The notes under the pieces are model-generated. The model did no database searches. It was not told the DNA's origin and was given only the letters and a program-made list of their open reading frames with translations. This document shows, piece after piece, positions 54,065-63,034 of a stretch of 64,000 nucleotides of DNA. Source of the stretch: Lachnospiraceae oral taxon 107 str. F0167 (GTDB taxonomy: Bacteria > Bacillota > Clostridia > Lachnospirales > Lachnospiraceae); contig GL890583.1 of the NCBI GenBank assembly GCA_000209465.1, positions 431,282 through 495,281 of the forward strand. The letters run 5' to 3'. The number at the start of each line of letters is the position of its first letter. The stretch's first letter is position 1. Position numbers and translations under genes: made by a program.

Positions 54065-55330
54065 TTATTTTTCTTCGCTATTTGCCGCTATATTAAAATA
54101 AATATTAAAATAAATTATATTATTCTTATACGATATATGAATCTTACCCTTATGTCTGTTTACAATATTTCTTGCAATGGACAGTCCTACACCATATCCT
54201 GAAATACTGCTGTTATGTGACTGATCTTCTCTGTAAAACCTTTCAAAAAATTTTGAATAATCTATGTTTTTACCGTCTTTATATGTATTATATACAACCA
54301 TCTTAGCCTTTTTAAAGGTCAATCCCTGCTGTGAAAGCCTTACACCTATAGTGCCTCCGTCATCACAGTATTTGTTTGCATTATCTATAAGTATATTTAC
54401 CAGTTCATATACGGCACTTTCATCTCCTGATATATATATATTGCTTTGAATATTCGATTCAAAATGTTTTCCGCCTTTTAGAGCCAGAGATTTAAAAGAT
54501 TTCGAAGCTTTGTCCACAATATATGATAAATTGATATTTGCAGTAACAACATTTGTCTGCTCTTCAAATCTTGCAAGTACCACAAGCCTGTTTATAAGCT
54601 CCGTCAAACGCTGTATCTGCTCTCTGGTGCTCTGAGTCCATTCGTTTTCTCCGTTTATCATTTCTCCAAGATCATTATTTGCAGAGATAATGGCTATGGG
54701 AGTCTTTAATTCATGGCTTGCATTTGTTATAAACGCTCTCTGATTTCTATAATTTTCCATGAAAGGCATCATAACCTTACCGGAGAATATAACAAATATT
54801 ATTATAAAAAATACCAGATTTGAAAAGAAAATAAATACCGAAGTTTCAATCAAATCAGCCCTGTCTTCCGAATATCTTGTTATATCAAGTACTACAATAA
54901 GCTTACTGCCATCACTGTCATTAAAATTAAATTTATATGCAAATTTTTGACCGTCTGTAGTTGCAAAACTTCCATAAGTCTTACCTCCCGAGAGAATCTT
55001 TTTTGCATAAAAAATCACATCAGTTTCCGATAATGTTGCTATATGCTCGGTGTTCATAGTGATTACCTTATTACTTTCATCCACCTCGGCACTAAAATAG
55101 CGGTATTGAAATACAATATCCGGATTTGTTTTCTTACCCAGTATTTTTTCTATTACTTCTTCTTCGGGAAGCACTCCATTATTTTCCGATAATAAATCGA
55201 GTATTTTATTTATTCTTTTTTCTGAAGTTGCATATTTTGAAGCATTCAAAACAACTATGACGGAAATGAGCATAAGACATACCGCCACAGTAGCAACTAA
55301 AATAAATTGTATACGCAGCTTCCTAAACAA
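54065..55330 (-). CDS. Membrane sensor histidine kinase
   Basis: About 421 residues. An N-terminal helix (about 7-26), an extracytoplasmic sensor of about 130 residues and a second helix (about 165-190) precede HisKA, which has NASHELKTPIAII (phospho-His). The HATPase domain with ILIDNANKY and GYGVGLSIARN follows. The frame is open from TTG 55342, but TTG 55330, placed 1 base after the regulator stop and behind GAGGTG, is preferred. It is the last gene of the synthetase-regulator-kinase operon. Confidence 0.9.
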   Translation of the reverse strand: MFRKLRIQFILVATVAVCLMLISVIVVLNASKYATSEKRINKILDLLSENNGVLPEEEVIEKILGKKTNPDIVFQYRYFSAEVDESNKVITMNTEHIATLSETDVIFYAKKILSGGKTYGSFATTDGQKFAYKFNFNDSDGSKLIVVLDITRYSEDRADLIETSVFIFFSNLVFFIIIFVIFSGKVMMPFMENYRNQRAFITNASHELKTPIAIISANNDLGEMINGENEWTQSTREQIQRLTELINRLVVLARFEEQTNVVTANINLSYIVDKASKSFKSLALKGGKHFESNIQSNIYISGDESAVYELVNILIDNANKYCDDGGTIGVRLSQQGLTFKKAKMVVYNTYKDGKNIDYSKFFERFYREDQSHNSSISGYGVGLSIARNIVNRHKGKIHISYKNNIIYFNIYFNIAANSEEK

Positions 55331-55331
55331 A

Positions 55332-56003
55332 TTACACCTCAACTAATTCGAATTCACAATTCTCTTCTCCCATAATTTCTATATTCGCATTGATTGCCTT
55401 TAACTTTTGTTTCAGATAGGATATATATATCCAGACATATCCGGCATCCGAGTCCTCATCCTTTGACCATACATGATTGTAGATATAATCCGTTGAGAGC
55501 TTTTTATTCTTATTTAACATAAGAACTTCCATAAGCTTGGTCTCTTTACCTGCCAGAATAATGGAATTCTTGGCTGATAATTCCTGCTCTGCGACATTTA
55601 ATTTTACACTGCCAAAGGTCAGTATATTCTCATTAAAGTTTTTATCTATTCTTCTTTCCAGTGAACGAATCCTGGCAAGTAACTCACCAAGATCAATAGG
55701 CTTTGTAAGATATTCATCCGCACCGAGGTCCAGCCCTTCTATCTTATCATTTAGCTCGCTCATTGCGGTAAGAATAATTATATATGTGCTATTACCGGCA
55801 TCTCTTATTTTCTTTAACACCTCAAGACCTGTCATCTTAGGCATCATTATATCAAAAATCATCAAATCAAATATTTCACTGCTTGCAAGCTCAAGAGCTC
55901 TTTCTCCATCAAACGCCTGCACAACCTCATATCCCTGCATTCTGAATGCAGTAGCATATGCCCTTGATAGACCAACTTCATCTTCAGCTAATAATATTCT
56001 CAT
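55332..56003 (-). CDS. OmpR-family response regulator
   Basis: A 223-residue regulator. The receiver domain has E7/D8, phospho-acceptor D51 in LMIFDIMMP and K in YLTKPIDLG. The C-terminal winged helix is recognisable (GKETKLMEVLMLNKNKKLS, then YVWIYISYLKQKL) but more divergent than the one at 4332. It overlaps the alarmone synthetase gene by 20 bp and is followed immediately by its kinase. Confidence 0.9.
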   Translation of the reverse strand: MRILLAEDEVGLSRAYATAFRMQGYEVVQAFDGERALELASSEIFDLMIFDIMMPKMTGLEVLKKIRDAGNSTYIIILTAMSELNDKIEGLDLGADEYLTKPIDLGELLARIRSLERRIDKNFNENILTFGSVKLNVAEQELSAKNSIILAGKETKLMEVLMLNKNKKLSTDYIYNHVWSKDEDSDAGYVWIYISYLKQKLKAINANIEIMGEENCEFELVEV

Positions 56004-56616
56004 TGCTATCCGACTCCTCTATTAAATTCCTTATTGTTTGCATATTTAAGTCACAGGATGCCAATTCATCCGCACATCTTTTGAGTTCCTTTGTAATCCT
56101 CTCATGATTACTTATATTTTTTTTATACTTCATCTGATGCTCAAGAGATGCCCATGAATCCATGGCAATAGTCCTTAATTGAATCTCAATATAGTACCTT
56201 CCCATATCATTGTTTTCACAATCGGGATACTCTGTAATAATCTCAAGTATTATATGATAAGAACGATAACCGTTAGGCTTTACATTAAGTATATAGTCCT
56301 TTTCTTCAACCACCTTAATGTTTTTCATCTTTTTAAACATATTTACAAGAGTATATATATCATCAACGAATCCGCATACGATTCTTACACCTATTGCATC
56401 TTTTATTTCTTTTAATGCATTGTATGTGGTAGGCTCCAAATCCTTTCTTTCGCATTTTTCTATCATACTCTCATTAGTCTTGATTCTTGATATAAAATGC
56501 TCAAAAAGCTTATATCCGGTTTTGTTCTTATGCTCCTCATTGAGTGCATATACATCTTTTGAAAAGCTTTCTAAAATCATTTCAAGATATTTTTCATAGT
56601 TGCCATATATATTCAT
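55984..56616 (-). CDS. relQ: Small alarmone synthetase (RelA/SpoT synthetase domain only)
   Basis: A 210-residue stand-alone (p)ppGpp synthetase of the YjbM/RelQ type. It has AIGVRIVCGFVDDIY (about 75-89), the synthetase loop VKPNGYRSYHI (about 112-122), and EIQLRTIAMDSWASLEHQMK (about 143-162). No hydrolase, TGS or ACT domain is present. AAGGA precedes the ATG. It heads an operon with a response regulator and kinase, tightly overlapped, which ties alarmone production to a two-component signal. RelQ rather than RelP is judged from general resemblance only. Confidence 0.85.
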   Translation of the reverse strand: MNIYGNYEKYLEMILESFSKDVYALNEEHKNKTGYKLFEHFISRIKTNESMIEKCERKDLEPTTYNALKEIKDAIGVRIVCGFVDDIYTLVNMFKKMKNIKVVEEKDYILNVKPNGYRSYHIILEIITEYPDCENNDMGRYYIEIQLRTIAMDSWASLEHQMKYKKNISNHERITKELKRCADELASCDLNMQTIRNLIEESDSNENIIS

Positions 56617-56677
56617 TACTCAAAGTCCTTCTTATCTTTATACAGATATTTTATCATAAATAAGTGTATAAAGAATG

Positions 56678-56710
56678 AAAAAAGGCTAAACTTTTTAGTG
56701 TTTAGCCTAA
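56678..56710 (-). terminator. Terminator after mgtE
   Basis: On the minus strand AGGCTAAAC-ACTAAAAA-GTTTAGCCT forms a perfect 9-bp stem followed by six T. It ends the mgtE transcript ahead of the alarmone synthetase operon. Confidence 0.85.
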
Positions 56711-56724
56711 GAAAAAATTCATAA

Positions 56725-58074
56725 TTATTTGATATGCAAAAGCTCTACCGCAATCTGGAAATAAATAACCAGTGACACCGCATCAACTATAGTAGTAATG
56801 AGCGGTGCAGCCATAATAGCCGGATCAAGCTTAAGTCTTTTTGCAAGTATAGGAAGTATTCCACCTATGACCTTGGCCAAAAACACTGTAGCAAACAATG
56901 CCAAAACAACTGTAAGCGCTACAAGAGGCTGTCCCGGATACTGAATAACAAGTCTTATAAAGTTTACAAGTCCAAGTATTAAACCTACAACAACGGATAC
57001 TCTTGCCTCTTTCCATATAACTTTAAATATATCCGAACTTGCTACTTCACCTATCGTCATACCACGGATGATCATAGTAGATGACTGTGAACCTGCATTG
57101 CCTCCGGTATCTGTAAGCATAGGAACAAACGAAACGAGCAAAGGCATTACTTTGAATGCATCCTCATATCTTGTAAGTATTCCACCTGTCAGCATTGAAC
57201 TTATCATAAGCACCAAAAGCCATGTAATTCTGTTCTTTGCAAGCTCCAATACACTTGTTTTTAAGTAAGGCTTCTCAGACGGAAGCATAGCAGCCATCTT
57301 CTCAAAGTCCTCTGTGGCCTCTTCTTCCATAACATCCACAGCATCATCAATGGTAACAATACCTACAAGCCTGTTTTCATGGTCAACTACAGGTAATGAT
57401 AATAAATCGTATTTATTGAATAAATCGGCAATCTCTTCCTTATCATCAGTAGTAACAGCCTTTATGACATTGGTATCCATGATATCTTCGATTTTGACTT
57501 CATAGTCATTCATCAAAAGCTCTTTAACAGTTACCACACCCTCAAGCATTCGCTTTGCATCCATTACATAGCAGGTATATATAGTTTCCTTATCATATCC
57601 ATGCTTTCTGATATAGGCAAATGCCTCTTCTACAGTCATATTTTTCTTTAACCCTATATATTCGGCAGTCATTATAGATCCTGCCGAATTTTCAGGGTAT
57701 TTCAAAAATTCATTTATCTGTAATCTTGTGCTGGGAGCGGCATTTTGCAAAACCCTTTTTACAACTGTTGCCGGAAGCTCCTCAAGCATATCTACGGCAT
57801 CATCTACATACAATTCTTCAATTATATATGCCAGCTCTTTATCTGTAATACTGTTAATAATATGACTCTGTGTCTCTATCTCCAAACAGGCAAACACATC
57901 ACTTGCCAGTTCTTTAGGAAGCATTCTAAATATAATTATTTGCTTTTCAGAATCCAGTTCTTCCAAAAATGAAGCAATATCAAACTCATTCATATCGCAG
58001 AGTTCATCTTTTAATTGTCGGAACTGTTTTCTTGATACAAGATCAAATAATACTTCTTTTATGTTCTCTTCCAT
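56725..58074 (-). CDS. mgtE: Magnesium transporter MgtE
   Basis: A 449-residue Mg2+-gated channel. An N-terminal superhelical domain (about 1-130) is followed by a CBS pair (IMTAEYIGL at about 133; LPVVDHENRLVGIVTIDDAV at about 225-244). Five C-terminal helices include PMLTDTGGNAGSQSSTMIIRG and LDPAIMAAPLITTIVDA. No M-box riboswitch precedes it; the gap to pnp is only about 44 bp, so it may be read from the pnp transcript. Confidence 0.94.
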   Translation of the reverse strand: MEENIKEVLFDLVSRKQFRQLKDELCDMNEFDIASFLEELDSEKQIIIFRMLPKELASDVFACLEIETQSHIINSITDKELAYIIEELYVDDAVDMLEELPATVVKRVLQNAAPSTRLQINEFLKYPENSAGSIMTAEYIGLKKNMTVEEAFAYIRKHGYDKETIYTCYVMDAKRMLEGVVTVKELLMNDYEVKIEDIMDTNVIKAVTTDDKEEIADLFNKYDLLSLPVVDHENRLVGIVTIDDAVDVMEEEATEDFEKMAAMLPSEKPYLKTSVLELAKNRITWLLVLMISSMLTGGILTRYEDAFKVMPLLVSFVPMLTDTGGNAGSQSSTMIIRGMTIGEVASSDIFKVIWKEARVSVVVGLILGLVNFIRLVIQYPGQPLVALTVVLALFATVFLAKVIGGILPILAKRLKLDPAIMAAPLITTIVDAVSLVIYFQIAVELLHIK

Positions 58075-58118
58075 AGTCCCACCTTTCTCTGCAAAGAATA
58101 TTTTAAATCAAAAATACT

Positions 58119-60221
58119 TTAGATCAGGTCTGAAGTTTTCATAGATAAATCAATTCTTCCCTTCATAGGGTCAACCTTTATTACCTTTACAGTAACTTCA
58201 TTACCTACTTTGACAACATCTTCCACCTTCTCAACTCTCTTATCCGAAAGTTTTGAGATATGAACCATACCGTCCTTACCCGGAGCCAATTCAACAAATG
58301 CACCAAACTCCAGCATACGAACCACGGTTCCTCTCATAATCATTCCGGCTTCGATTTCTATTGTAATACCTCTGATAATATCAATAGCCTTATCAATCAT
58401 TGCCTGATCAGTACCTGCTACCGATACCAGACCTTCTTCGCTTATATCAATCTTTACTCCGGTATCTTCAATTATCTTATTTATAGTCTTACCCTGCTTA
58501 CCTACAACATCACCGATCTTAGAAGGGTTTATCTGTATCTGTGCAATCTTAGGCGCATACTTGCTTATTTCTTTTCTAGGCTCTGATATACAAGGTCTCA
58601 TACATGTATTTAAGATAAAATCTCTTGCTTCATGACATTTTGCAATAGCACCCTTTACAATATCCTGAGTAAGTCCGTGAATCTTTATATCCATCTGTAT
58701 TGCAGTGATACCCATATCTGTTCCTGTTACCTTAAAGTCCATATCTCCAAAGAAATCTTCAAGTCCTTGAATATCTGTAAGAAGAACATAGTCATCATCA
58801 CTATCTCCCGTTACAAGACCGCAGGATATACCTGCCACCATTCTCTTTATAGGAACACCTGCAGCCATAAGCGCCATACATGAAGAGCAGGTAGATGCCA
58901 TAGATGTAGAACCGTTTGATTCAAAAGTCTCAGATACGGATCTTATAGCATATGGGAATTCCTCAGGCGTAGGAAGTACAGGAATAAGTGCACGCTCAGC
59001 CAAAGCACCATGTCCGATTTCTCTTCTTCCCGGTCCTCTTGAAGGTCTGGTCTCACCTACTGAATATGAAGGGAAATTGTACTGGTGAATATATCTTTTT
59101 GTTGTTTCCAAAAGATTGAGCCCGTCAATCTTTTGAGCCTCCGATAAAGGTGCAAGTGTAACTATATTACAGATTTGAGTCTGTCCTCTTGTAAACATTG
59201 CAGAACCATGCACTCTCGGGATAATATCAGTCTCAGCGGCAAGTGTACGAATCTGATTCATAGCTCTGCCGTCAGGTCTTTTTTGATCTTTAAGAATCAT
59301 TTTTCTTACAGTCTTTTTCTGATACTGATAAATAGCCTCACCTAGTAAGGATAACCATTCTTCCTTATCTGCAAAAGCTTCTTCAAGTCTTTGTGTAATA
59401 GCCTTTATATTCTCTTCTCTTACCTGCTTCTCATCTGTGAAAACGGCTACTTCCATCTCCTGTGGAGGTACTATCTCCTTAATGGCGGCAGTAAGTTCCT
59501 CAGGAATACTAAATGCTGTATAGGCATGCTTTTCCTTACCTACTTCCGCAACAATCTTATCTATAAATTCAATAATTTCTTTATTTACCGAATCAGCCTT
59601 ATATATAGCCTCGATCATCTTCTCATCAGGTATCTCATTTGCACCCGCTTCAATCATTATTACCTTATCTCTGGTAGAAGCTACAGTAAGCTTAAGATCT
59701 GATACAGCCATCTGTTCCTCATTAGGGTTCACCACAAAGAATCCGCCCACCATACCGATCTGTGTTGTAGCACATGGACCGTCAAAGGGAATATCGGATA
59801 TTGCAGTTGCTATAGCAGAACCGAGCATAGCTGTAAGCTCAGGTGAACAATCAGGATCAACAGACATTACAAGATTGTTTAATGTAACATCATTTCTGTA
59901 ATCCTTCGGGAAAAGCGGTCGCATAGGTCTGTCAATTACTCTTGATGTAAGTATTGCATTTTCGCTTGCCTTTCCTTCTCTCTTGTTGTATCCACCGGGC
60001 ATCTTACCTACCGCATACATTTTCTCTTCATACTCTACTGAAAGAGGGAAAAAATCAATTCCTTCTCTTGGTTTATCTGATGCGGTAGCTGTAGATAAAA
60101 CCGTTGTTTCACCATAATGCATCAATGCGGCACCATTTGCCTGCGCAGCCACTCTGCCTATATCAACTCTGAGAGTACGACCTGCGAGTTCCATTGAATA
60201 ACTTTTAAATTCCTTACTCAT
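58119..60221 (-). CDS. pnp: Polyribonucleotide nucleotidyltransferase
   Basis: Phosphorolytic 3'-5' exoribonuclease of RNA turnover. Two RNase PH cores (YGETTVLSTATASDKPREG; later RREIGHGALAERALIPVLP), a helical linker, a KH domain (IGDVVGKQGKTINKII, about 565) and an S1 domain (GTVVRMLEFGAFVELAPG) are in order. From ATG 60221, preceded by AAAGGAGATGAA, it has 700 residues; the open frame extends to 60272 without a better start. A long hairpin lies in its 5' region and rpsO is upstream, the widely conserved rpsO-pnp order. Confidence 0.96.
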   Translation of the reverse strand: MSKEFKSYSMELAGRTLRVDIGRVAAQANGAALMHYGETTVLSTATASDKPREGIDFFPLSVEYEEKMYAVGKMPGGYNKREGKASENAILTSRVIDRPMRPLFPKDYRNDVTLNNLVMSVDPDCSPELTAMLGSAIATAISDIPFDGPCATTQIGMVGGFFVVNPNEEQMAVSDLKLTVASTRDKVIMIEAGANEIPDEKMIEAIYKADSVNKEIIEFIDKIVAEVGKEKHAYTAFSIPEELTAAIKEIVPPQEMEVAVFTDEKQVREENIKAITQRLEEAFADKEEWLSLLGEAIYQYQKKTVRKMILKDQKRPDGRAMNQIRTLAAETDIIPRVHGSAMFTRGQTQICNIVTLAPLSEAQKIDGLNLLETTKRYIHQYNFPSYSVGETRPSRGPGRREIGHGALAERALIPVLPTPEEFPYAIRSVSETFESNGSTSMASTCSSCMALMAAGVPIKRMVAGISCGLVTGDSDDDYVLLTDIQGLEDFFGDMDFKVTGTDMGITAIQMDIKIHGLTQDIVKGAIAKCHEARDFILNTCMRPCISEPRKEISKYAPKIAQIQINPSKIGDVVGKQGKTINKIIEDTGVKIDISEEGLVSVAGTDQAMIDKAIDIIRGITIEIEAGMIMRGTVVRMLEFGAFVELAPGKDGMVHISKLSDKRVEKVEDVVKVGNEVTVKVIKVDPMKGRIDLSMKTSDLI

Positions 60222-60283
60222 TTCATCTCCTTTTGGCTTGCCGATATTCGAGAAGAAACCTTCTTGAAACATAAAAATATGAA

Positions 60284-60326
60284 CTAGTGATAAAAACTAA
60301 AATAAAATTTTAGTGCTTATCACTAG
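60284..60326 (-). promoter_or_regulatory. Long hairpin in the pnp 5' leader
   Basis: CTAGTGATAA and TTATCACTAG form a perfect 10-bp outer stem, and CTAAAAT with ATTTTAG extends it inside. It lies 63 bases before the pnp start codon. In E. coli a double-stranded leader at this place is cut by RNase III and mediates PNPase autoregulation. Confidence 0.6.
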
Positions 60327-60410
60327 CTTCGGCTACAAGCCATCAATAAATTATAATAATATGTTAGAACATATTTGGTCACATAGAATAACTTCTTGCT
60401 CCAATATCCT

Positions 60411-60437
60411 AAAAAAGGTGGAGAAAAACTCTCCACC
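60411..60437 (-). terminator. Terminator after rpsO
   Basis: On the minus strand GGTGGAGA-GTTTTT-CTCCACC followed by six T, about 75 bases after the rpsO stop. It would make most transcripts monocistronic, with pnp receiving read-through or its own promoter. Confidence 0.85.
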
Positions 60438-60510
60438 AATGATATGATAATCACGCAAGGCTTTCAAAGAATTTTCCTTGAACGAAATCCTTAAAACTAA
60501 AGACTTTTTA

Positions 60511-60777
60511 TTACTTTCTAAGTCCAAGCTTCTCTATAAGTGCACGATAACCCTCAAGATCCTTATTCTTAAGATACTGTAAAAGATTTCTTCTCCTACC
60601 TACCATCTTCAAAAGACCTCTTCTTGAGTGGTGATCCTTAGGATTTGCCTTTAAATGCTCTGTCAACTCTGTGATTCTTGCTGTAAGAACTGCTATCTGA
60701 ACTTCAGGTGAACCTGTGTCTCCTGCTTTTCTTGCATACTCTTCCATGATAGCTGTCTTTTTCTCTTTTGTAATCAT
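60511..60777 (-). CDS. rpsO: Ribosomal protein S15
   Basis: 88-residue small-subunit protein binding 16S r[19 protein letters not shown] (about 19-34), [19 protein letters not shown] (about 48-66) and the C-terminal [12 protein letters not shown] are diagnostic. GGAG precedes the ATG. A leader with alternative hairpins and a consensus promoter lie upstream. Confidence 0.97.
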   Translation of the reverse strand: MITKEKKTAIMEEYARKAGDTGSPEVQIAVLTARITELTEHLKANPKDHHSRRGLLKMVGRRRNLLQYLKNKDLEGYRALIEKLGLRK

Positions 60778-60792
60778 TTGCTTTCTCCTTTG

Positions 60793-60858
60793 AAAAAAAT
60801 CTTACCGTATACATAAGGTAAGGTTGGAGTATCCATATCTCATGTATAGGCGTTACTA
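60793..60858 (-). promoter_or_regulatory. rpsO leader with mutually exclusive hairpins (candidate attenuator)
   Basis: On the minus strand CTTACC (60822-60817) pairs with GGTAAG (60806-60801) and runs into seven T, forming a short terminator-like hairpin just before the rpsO ribosome-binding site. The same region (60817-60805, CTTATGTATACGG) can instead pair with CCTATACATGAG at 60850-60839. This could be a switch controlled by S15. Confidence 0.5.
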
Positions 60859-60865
60859 CCCCAAA

Positions 60866-60894
60866 ATAATAACAAAATAGCCGGGCAATGTCAA
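60866..60894 (-). promoter_or_regulatory. Promoter of rpsO
   Basis: On the minus strand TTGACA (60894-60889), 17-base spacer, TATTAT (60871-60866). It is nearly consensus and places the start at about 60858, immediately before the leader hairpins. Confidence 0.75.
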
Positions 60895-61086
60895 TGAAAA
60901 AATCTTATATTGGATGTTATATTCTCTTCCCTCCCTCAATGTTTTAATAGATATCCGACTGTATAAAAAGACTTAAAGGTAGTATAATAAAATTTATTTG
61001 GGAAACGATTATTGTATTATAATTCCCGTACAATTATGGCTTTTTGATGAAATAAAGCGGATTTATAAAGATTTGGAGGATGAAAA

Positions 61087-61380
61087 ATGATAAGTTTTAA
61101 AGGATATGGAATTATTATTGTTATGGCGGATTATTTTGGCGGATTGGTTATTTTAAGTAAACTCAGTCCCTACCTTTTTAAGATTGAAAAACAGCAGTAT
61201 ATTGCCCTTTTGTTGTTCCATATTATTATTACGGGAATCAATTTCTTTCTCTTAAAATATTTAAACCGAAATGAAATTAAGCATACCGTATATAATATGA
61301 GATTGGAGTATGTAGTGCTTTTTGTAGGAATCATACTTTTTTTACCCATTTTTATGATATGTAAGGATGCCCTGTATTAA
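61087..61380 (+). CDS. Small membrane protein of unknown function
   Basis: A 97-residue protein with three hydrophobic segments (about 5-27, 37-58 and 74-94) and few charged residues. No family was recognised. TTGGAGGA lies 7 bases before ATG 61087. It is divergent from rpsO. The upstream region is AT-rich with a TATTATAAT element at about 61015-61023 that may be its -10. Confidence 0.6.
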   Translation: MISFKGYGIIIVMADYFGGLVILSKLSPYLFKIEKQQYIALLLFHIIITGINFFLLKYLNRNEIKHTVYNMRLEYVVLFVGIILFLPIFMICKDALY

Positions 61381-61439
61381 GAAGAAATATGTATTCTCAC
61401 ATCCGCTTATATATAGTATAATTTCTTTACAACATAATT

Positions 61440-62051
61440 TTGAAAGGGGTGATTGATATTATTTATCGTAAATTATTTTTCTTGTTTTTATTGTTTATCT
61501 TTACAGTTATTCCGATAAATATCTATGCCGGGGATATTCCTGAGGGACTTTTAAACTCTTCGACCGCTACCGTCTATATCGGAGAATTAAAAGCAAAAAG
61601 CAATACCGATTTTACCTTTATTCAAAAAACAAGTATAAAAGGGAATTTTAACCAAAACAGCGAGGATGTGGTTTTATGCAGTGCTAATGATATTAATTAT
61701 TCGGACACTTTAAAAATCGGCAGACTATACCTCGTATCCTACGACAGTACCGGAGGTATTTCTCCTTGGATACTTGAAGTTGACGGCACTGAAATCGATA
61801 CTTTAGTTATCAAAGATGACTCTTATATGGCTGAGAGAATGGCAGAATACATTCATAACGGAAGCTTTACAAACTCAGAGTCTAAGATAGTTGAAATTAA
61901 AGAGTCCGTCATCTCCACTCAAGCTGAAGTAAATAATATTGTCAATAAAACCCCTGATACCGGCAAAAGAAAAGTCCATTTGAATTTTCTTATAGGCATT
62001 ATAATTATTTTACTCAGTCTTATATTTTTTATAATAAAAAAGAAAATTTAA
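61440..62051 (+). CDS. Secreted, surface-anchored protein with possible sortase signal
   Basis: About 200 residues. A signal peptide (KLFFLFLLFIFTVIPINIYA) is followed by a soluble domain that includes LKIGRLYLVSYDSTGGISPW. The C-terminus has TPDTG, then KRKVHLNF, a hydrophobic helix and a KKKI tail. This layout resembles a cell-wall sorting signal with an unusual motif, but a plain membrane anchor is equally possible. The only good ribosome-binding site, AAAGGGG (61443-61449), lies inside the frame opened by TTG 61440. Initiation may therefore be at a rare codon such as ATT 61458. No family was recognised. Confidence 0.6.
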   Translation: MKGVIDIIYRKLFFLFLLFIFTVIPINIYAGDIPEGLLNSSTATVYIGELKAKSNTDFTFIQKTSIKGNFNQNSEDVVLCSANDINYSDTLKIGRLYLVSYDSTGGISPWILEVDGTEIDTLVIKDDSYMAERMAEYIHNGSFTNSESKIVEIKESVISTQAEVNNIVNKTPDTGKRKVHLNFLIGIIIILLSLIFFIIKKKI

Positions 62052-62054
62052 AGT

Positions 62055-62111
62055 AAAACACCCTCTAAAATATGCTCTTTACTAAAAAGACTATAATGGA
62101 GGGTGTTTTAA
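62055..62111. terminator. Bidirectional terminator between convergent genes
   Basis: AAAACACCCTC (62055-62065) and GAGGGTGTTTT (62099-62109) form a perfect 11-bp stem around a 33-base loop that itself contains a short AAAAAG/CTTT pairing. T-runs follow on both strands. Confidence 0.75.
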
Positions 62112-62114
62112 ATA

Positions 62115-62480
62115 TTATAACACTATTTTTTTATCTTTAAACCATGCACCTATGCACTGCCCGACTAAGCTTATCACAAAATATACACCGGCAAATGCAA
62201 GTGATTGAGCCCCGAAAACTACCATATACAGCAGCCATAAAACAGCTACCCGCAATGAAAAATACCATTGCAGACCATTATATATTGCAAATATTATTGA
62301 AGAAATAAATATAACCAATGGTATAATAATACACCACAAATACAATGCATATATCATACTATCTGACGGATGTCTTACAGGCAATAAATAAACAAAAATA
62401 GGCAATATATAATATACTACAACTATTACAATAGTATACTTATACTTTTGTACCAGACTTTTTTTCAAAAATTCTTCCAT
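62115..62480 (-). CDS. Four-helix membrane protein, paralogue 1 of 3
   Basis: A 121-residue protein with four hydrophobic helices. It shares with the next two genes the pattern YYxLP early on, an SIIFA-like turn before a WYFS segment, AVLWL, and a closing ISLVGQxxG followed by lysines. GGAGAG precedes ATG 62480. The family was not recognised. The three copies probably arose by tandem duplication. Confidence 0.65.
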   Translation of the reverse strand: MEEFLKKSLVQKYKYTIVIVVVYYILPIFVYLLPVRHPSDSMIYALYLWCIIIPLVIFISSIIFAIYNGLQWYFSLRVAVLWLLYMVVFGAQSLAFAGVYFVISLVGQCIGAWFKDKKIVL

Positions 62481-62581
62481 ACTCTCTCCATAGCGGTTTA
62501 TATATTATCAAAAAATTATACCATCATTTAAAACGGTAACTTTATGCTTTATACAATCTTTAAATTTTCAAAATAAAACAA

Positions 62582-62905
62582 CTATCGTCTAAGCAAAATT
62601 TTGGACATAGCAAATGCTACCAGCTGACCGACAAGACTTAGTACAAAGAATATAATGGCATAAATTGCCGCAGATCCGTTCAGAATAATAATATTGGGGA
62701 GCCATAATGCCGCTACAATAAAAGAATAATACCATTTAAATCCCTTAATTAATGTGAAAAATACTGCTGTAAAAAATGTAAAAGCAGGAAGTATCAAAAA
62801 TAAAACAAACATACCGCTTCCGGTATCAACTATACAGAAAGTCGGCAATAAATAATATACAATGGCGATAATAATAAAGCAAAAATATTTTCTTAAATAA
62901 TCCAT
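62582..62905 (-). CDS. Four-helix membrane protein, paralogue 2 of 3
   Basis: A 107-residue protein similar to both flanking genes: YYLLPTF, FFTLIKGFKWYYSF, AALWLPN and LSLVGQLVAF occur in the same order and spacing. The frame opens at GTG 62908, but ATG 62905 with AGGAGG 6 bases upstream is preferred. The region between it and paralogue 1 (100 bp) shows no clear terminator. Function unknown. Confidence 0.65.
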   Translation of the reverse strand: MDYLRKYFCFIIIAIVYYLLPTFCIVDTGSGMFVLFLILPAFTFFTAVFFTLIKGFKWYYSFIVAALWLPNIIILNGSAAIYAIIFFVLSLVGQLVAFAMSKILLRR

Positions 62906-63034
62906 CACAGTACCTCCTTATCTAAATGCATTATTGTTATTGCTATCATTGTATCAAATAAATACTATAATACTATGTATTTTTATATAATAATTATTTA
63001 ATTTATATTTTTAGCCAATGTTTAACCAATCATT

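Noticed and set aside
58075..58118. Possible M-box magnesium riboswitch before mgtE
   Set aside because: The gap to pnp is about 44 bases, far too short for the element.
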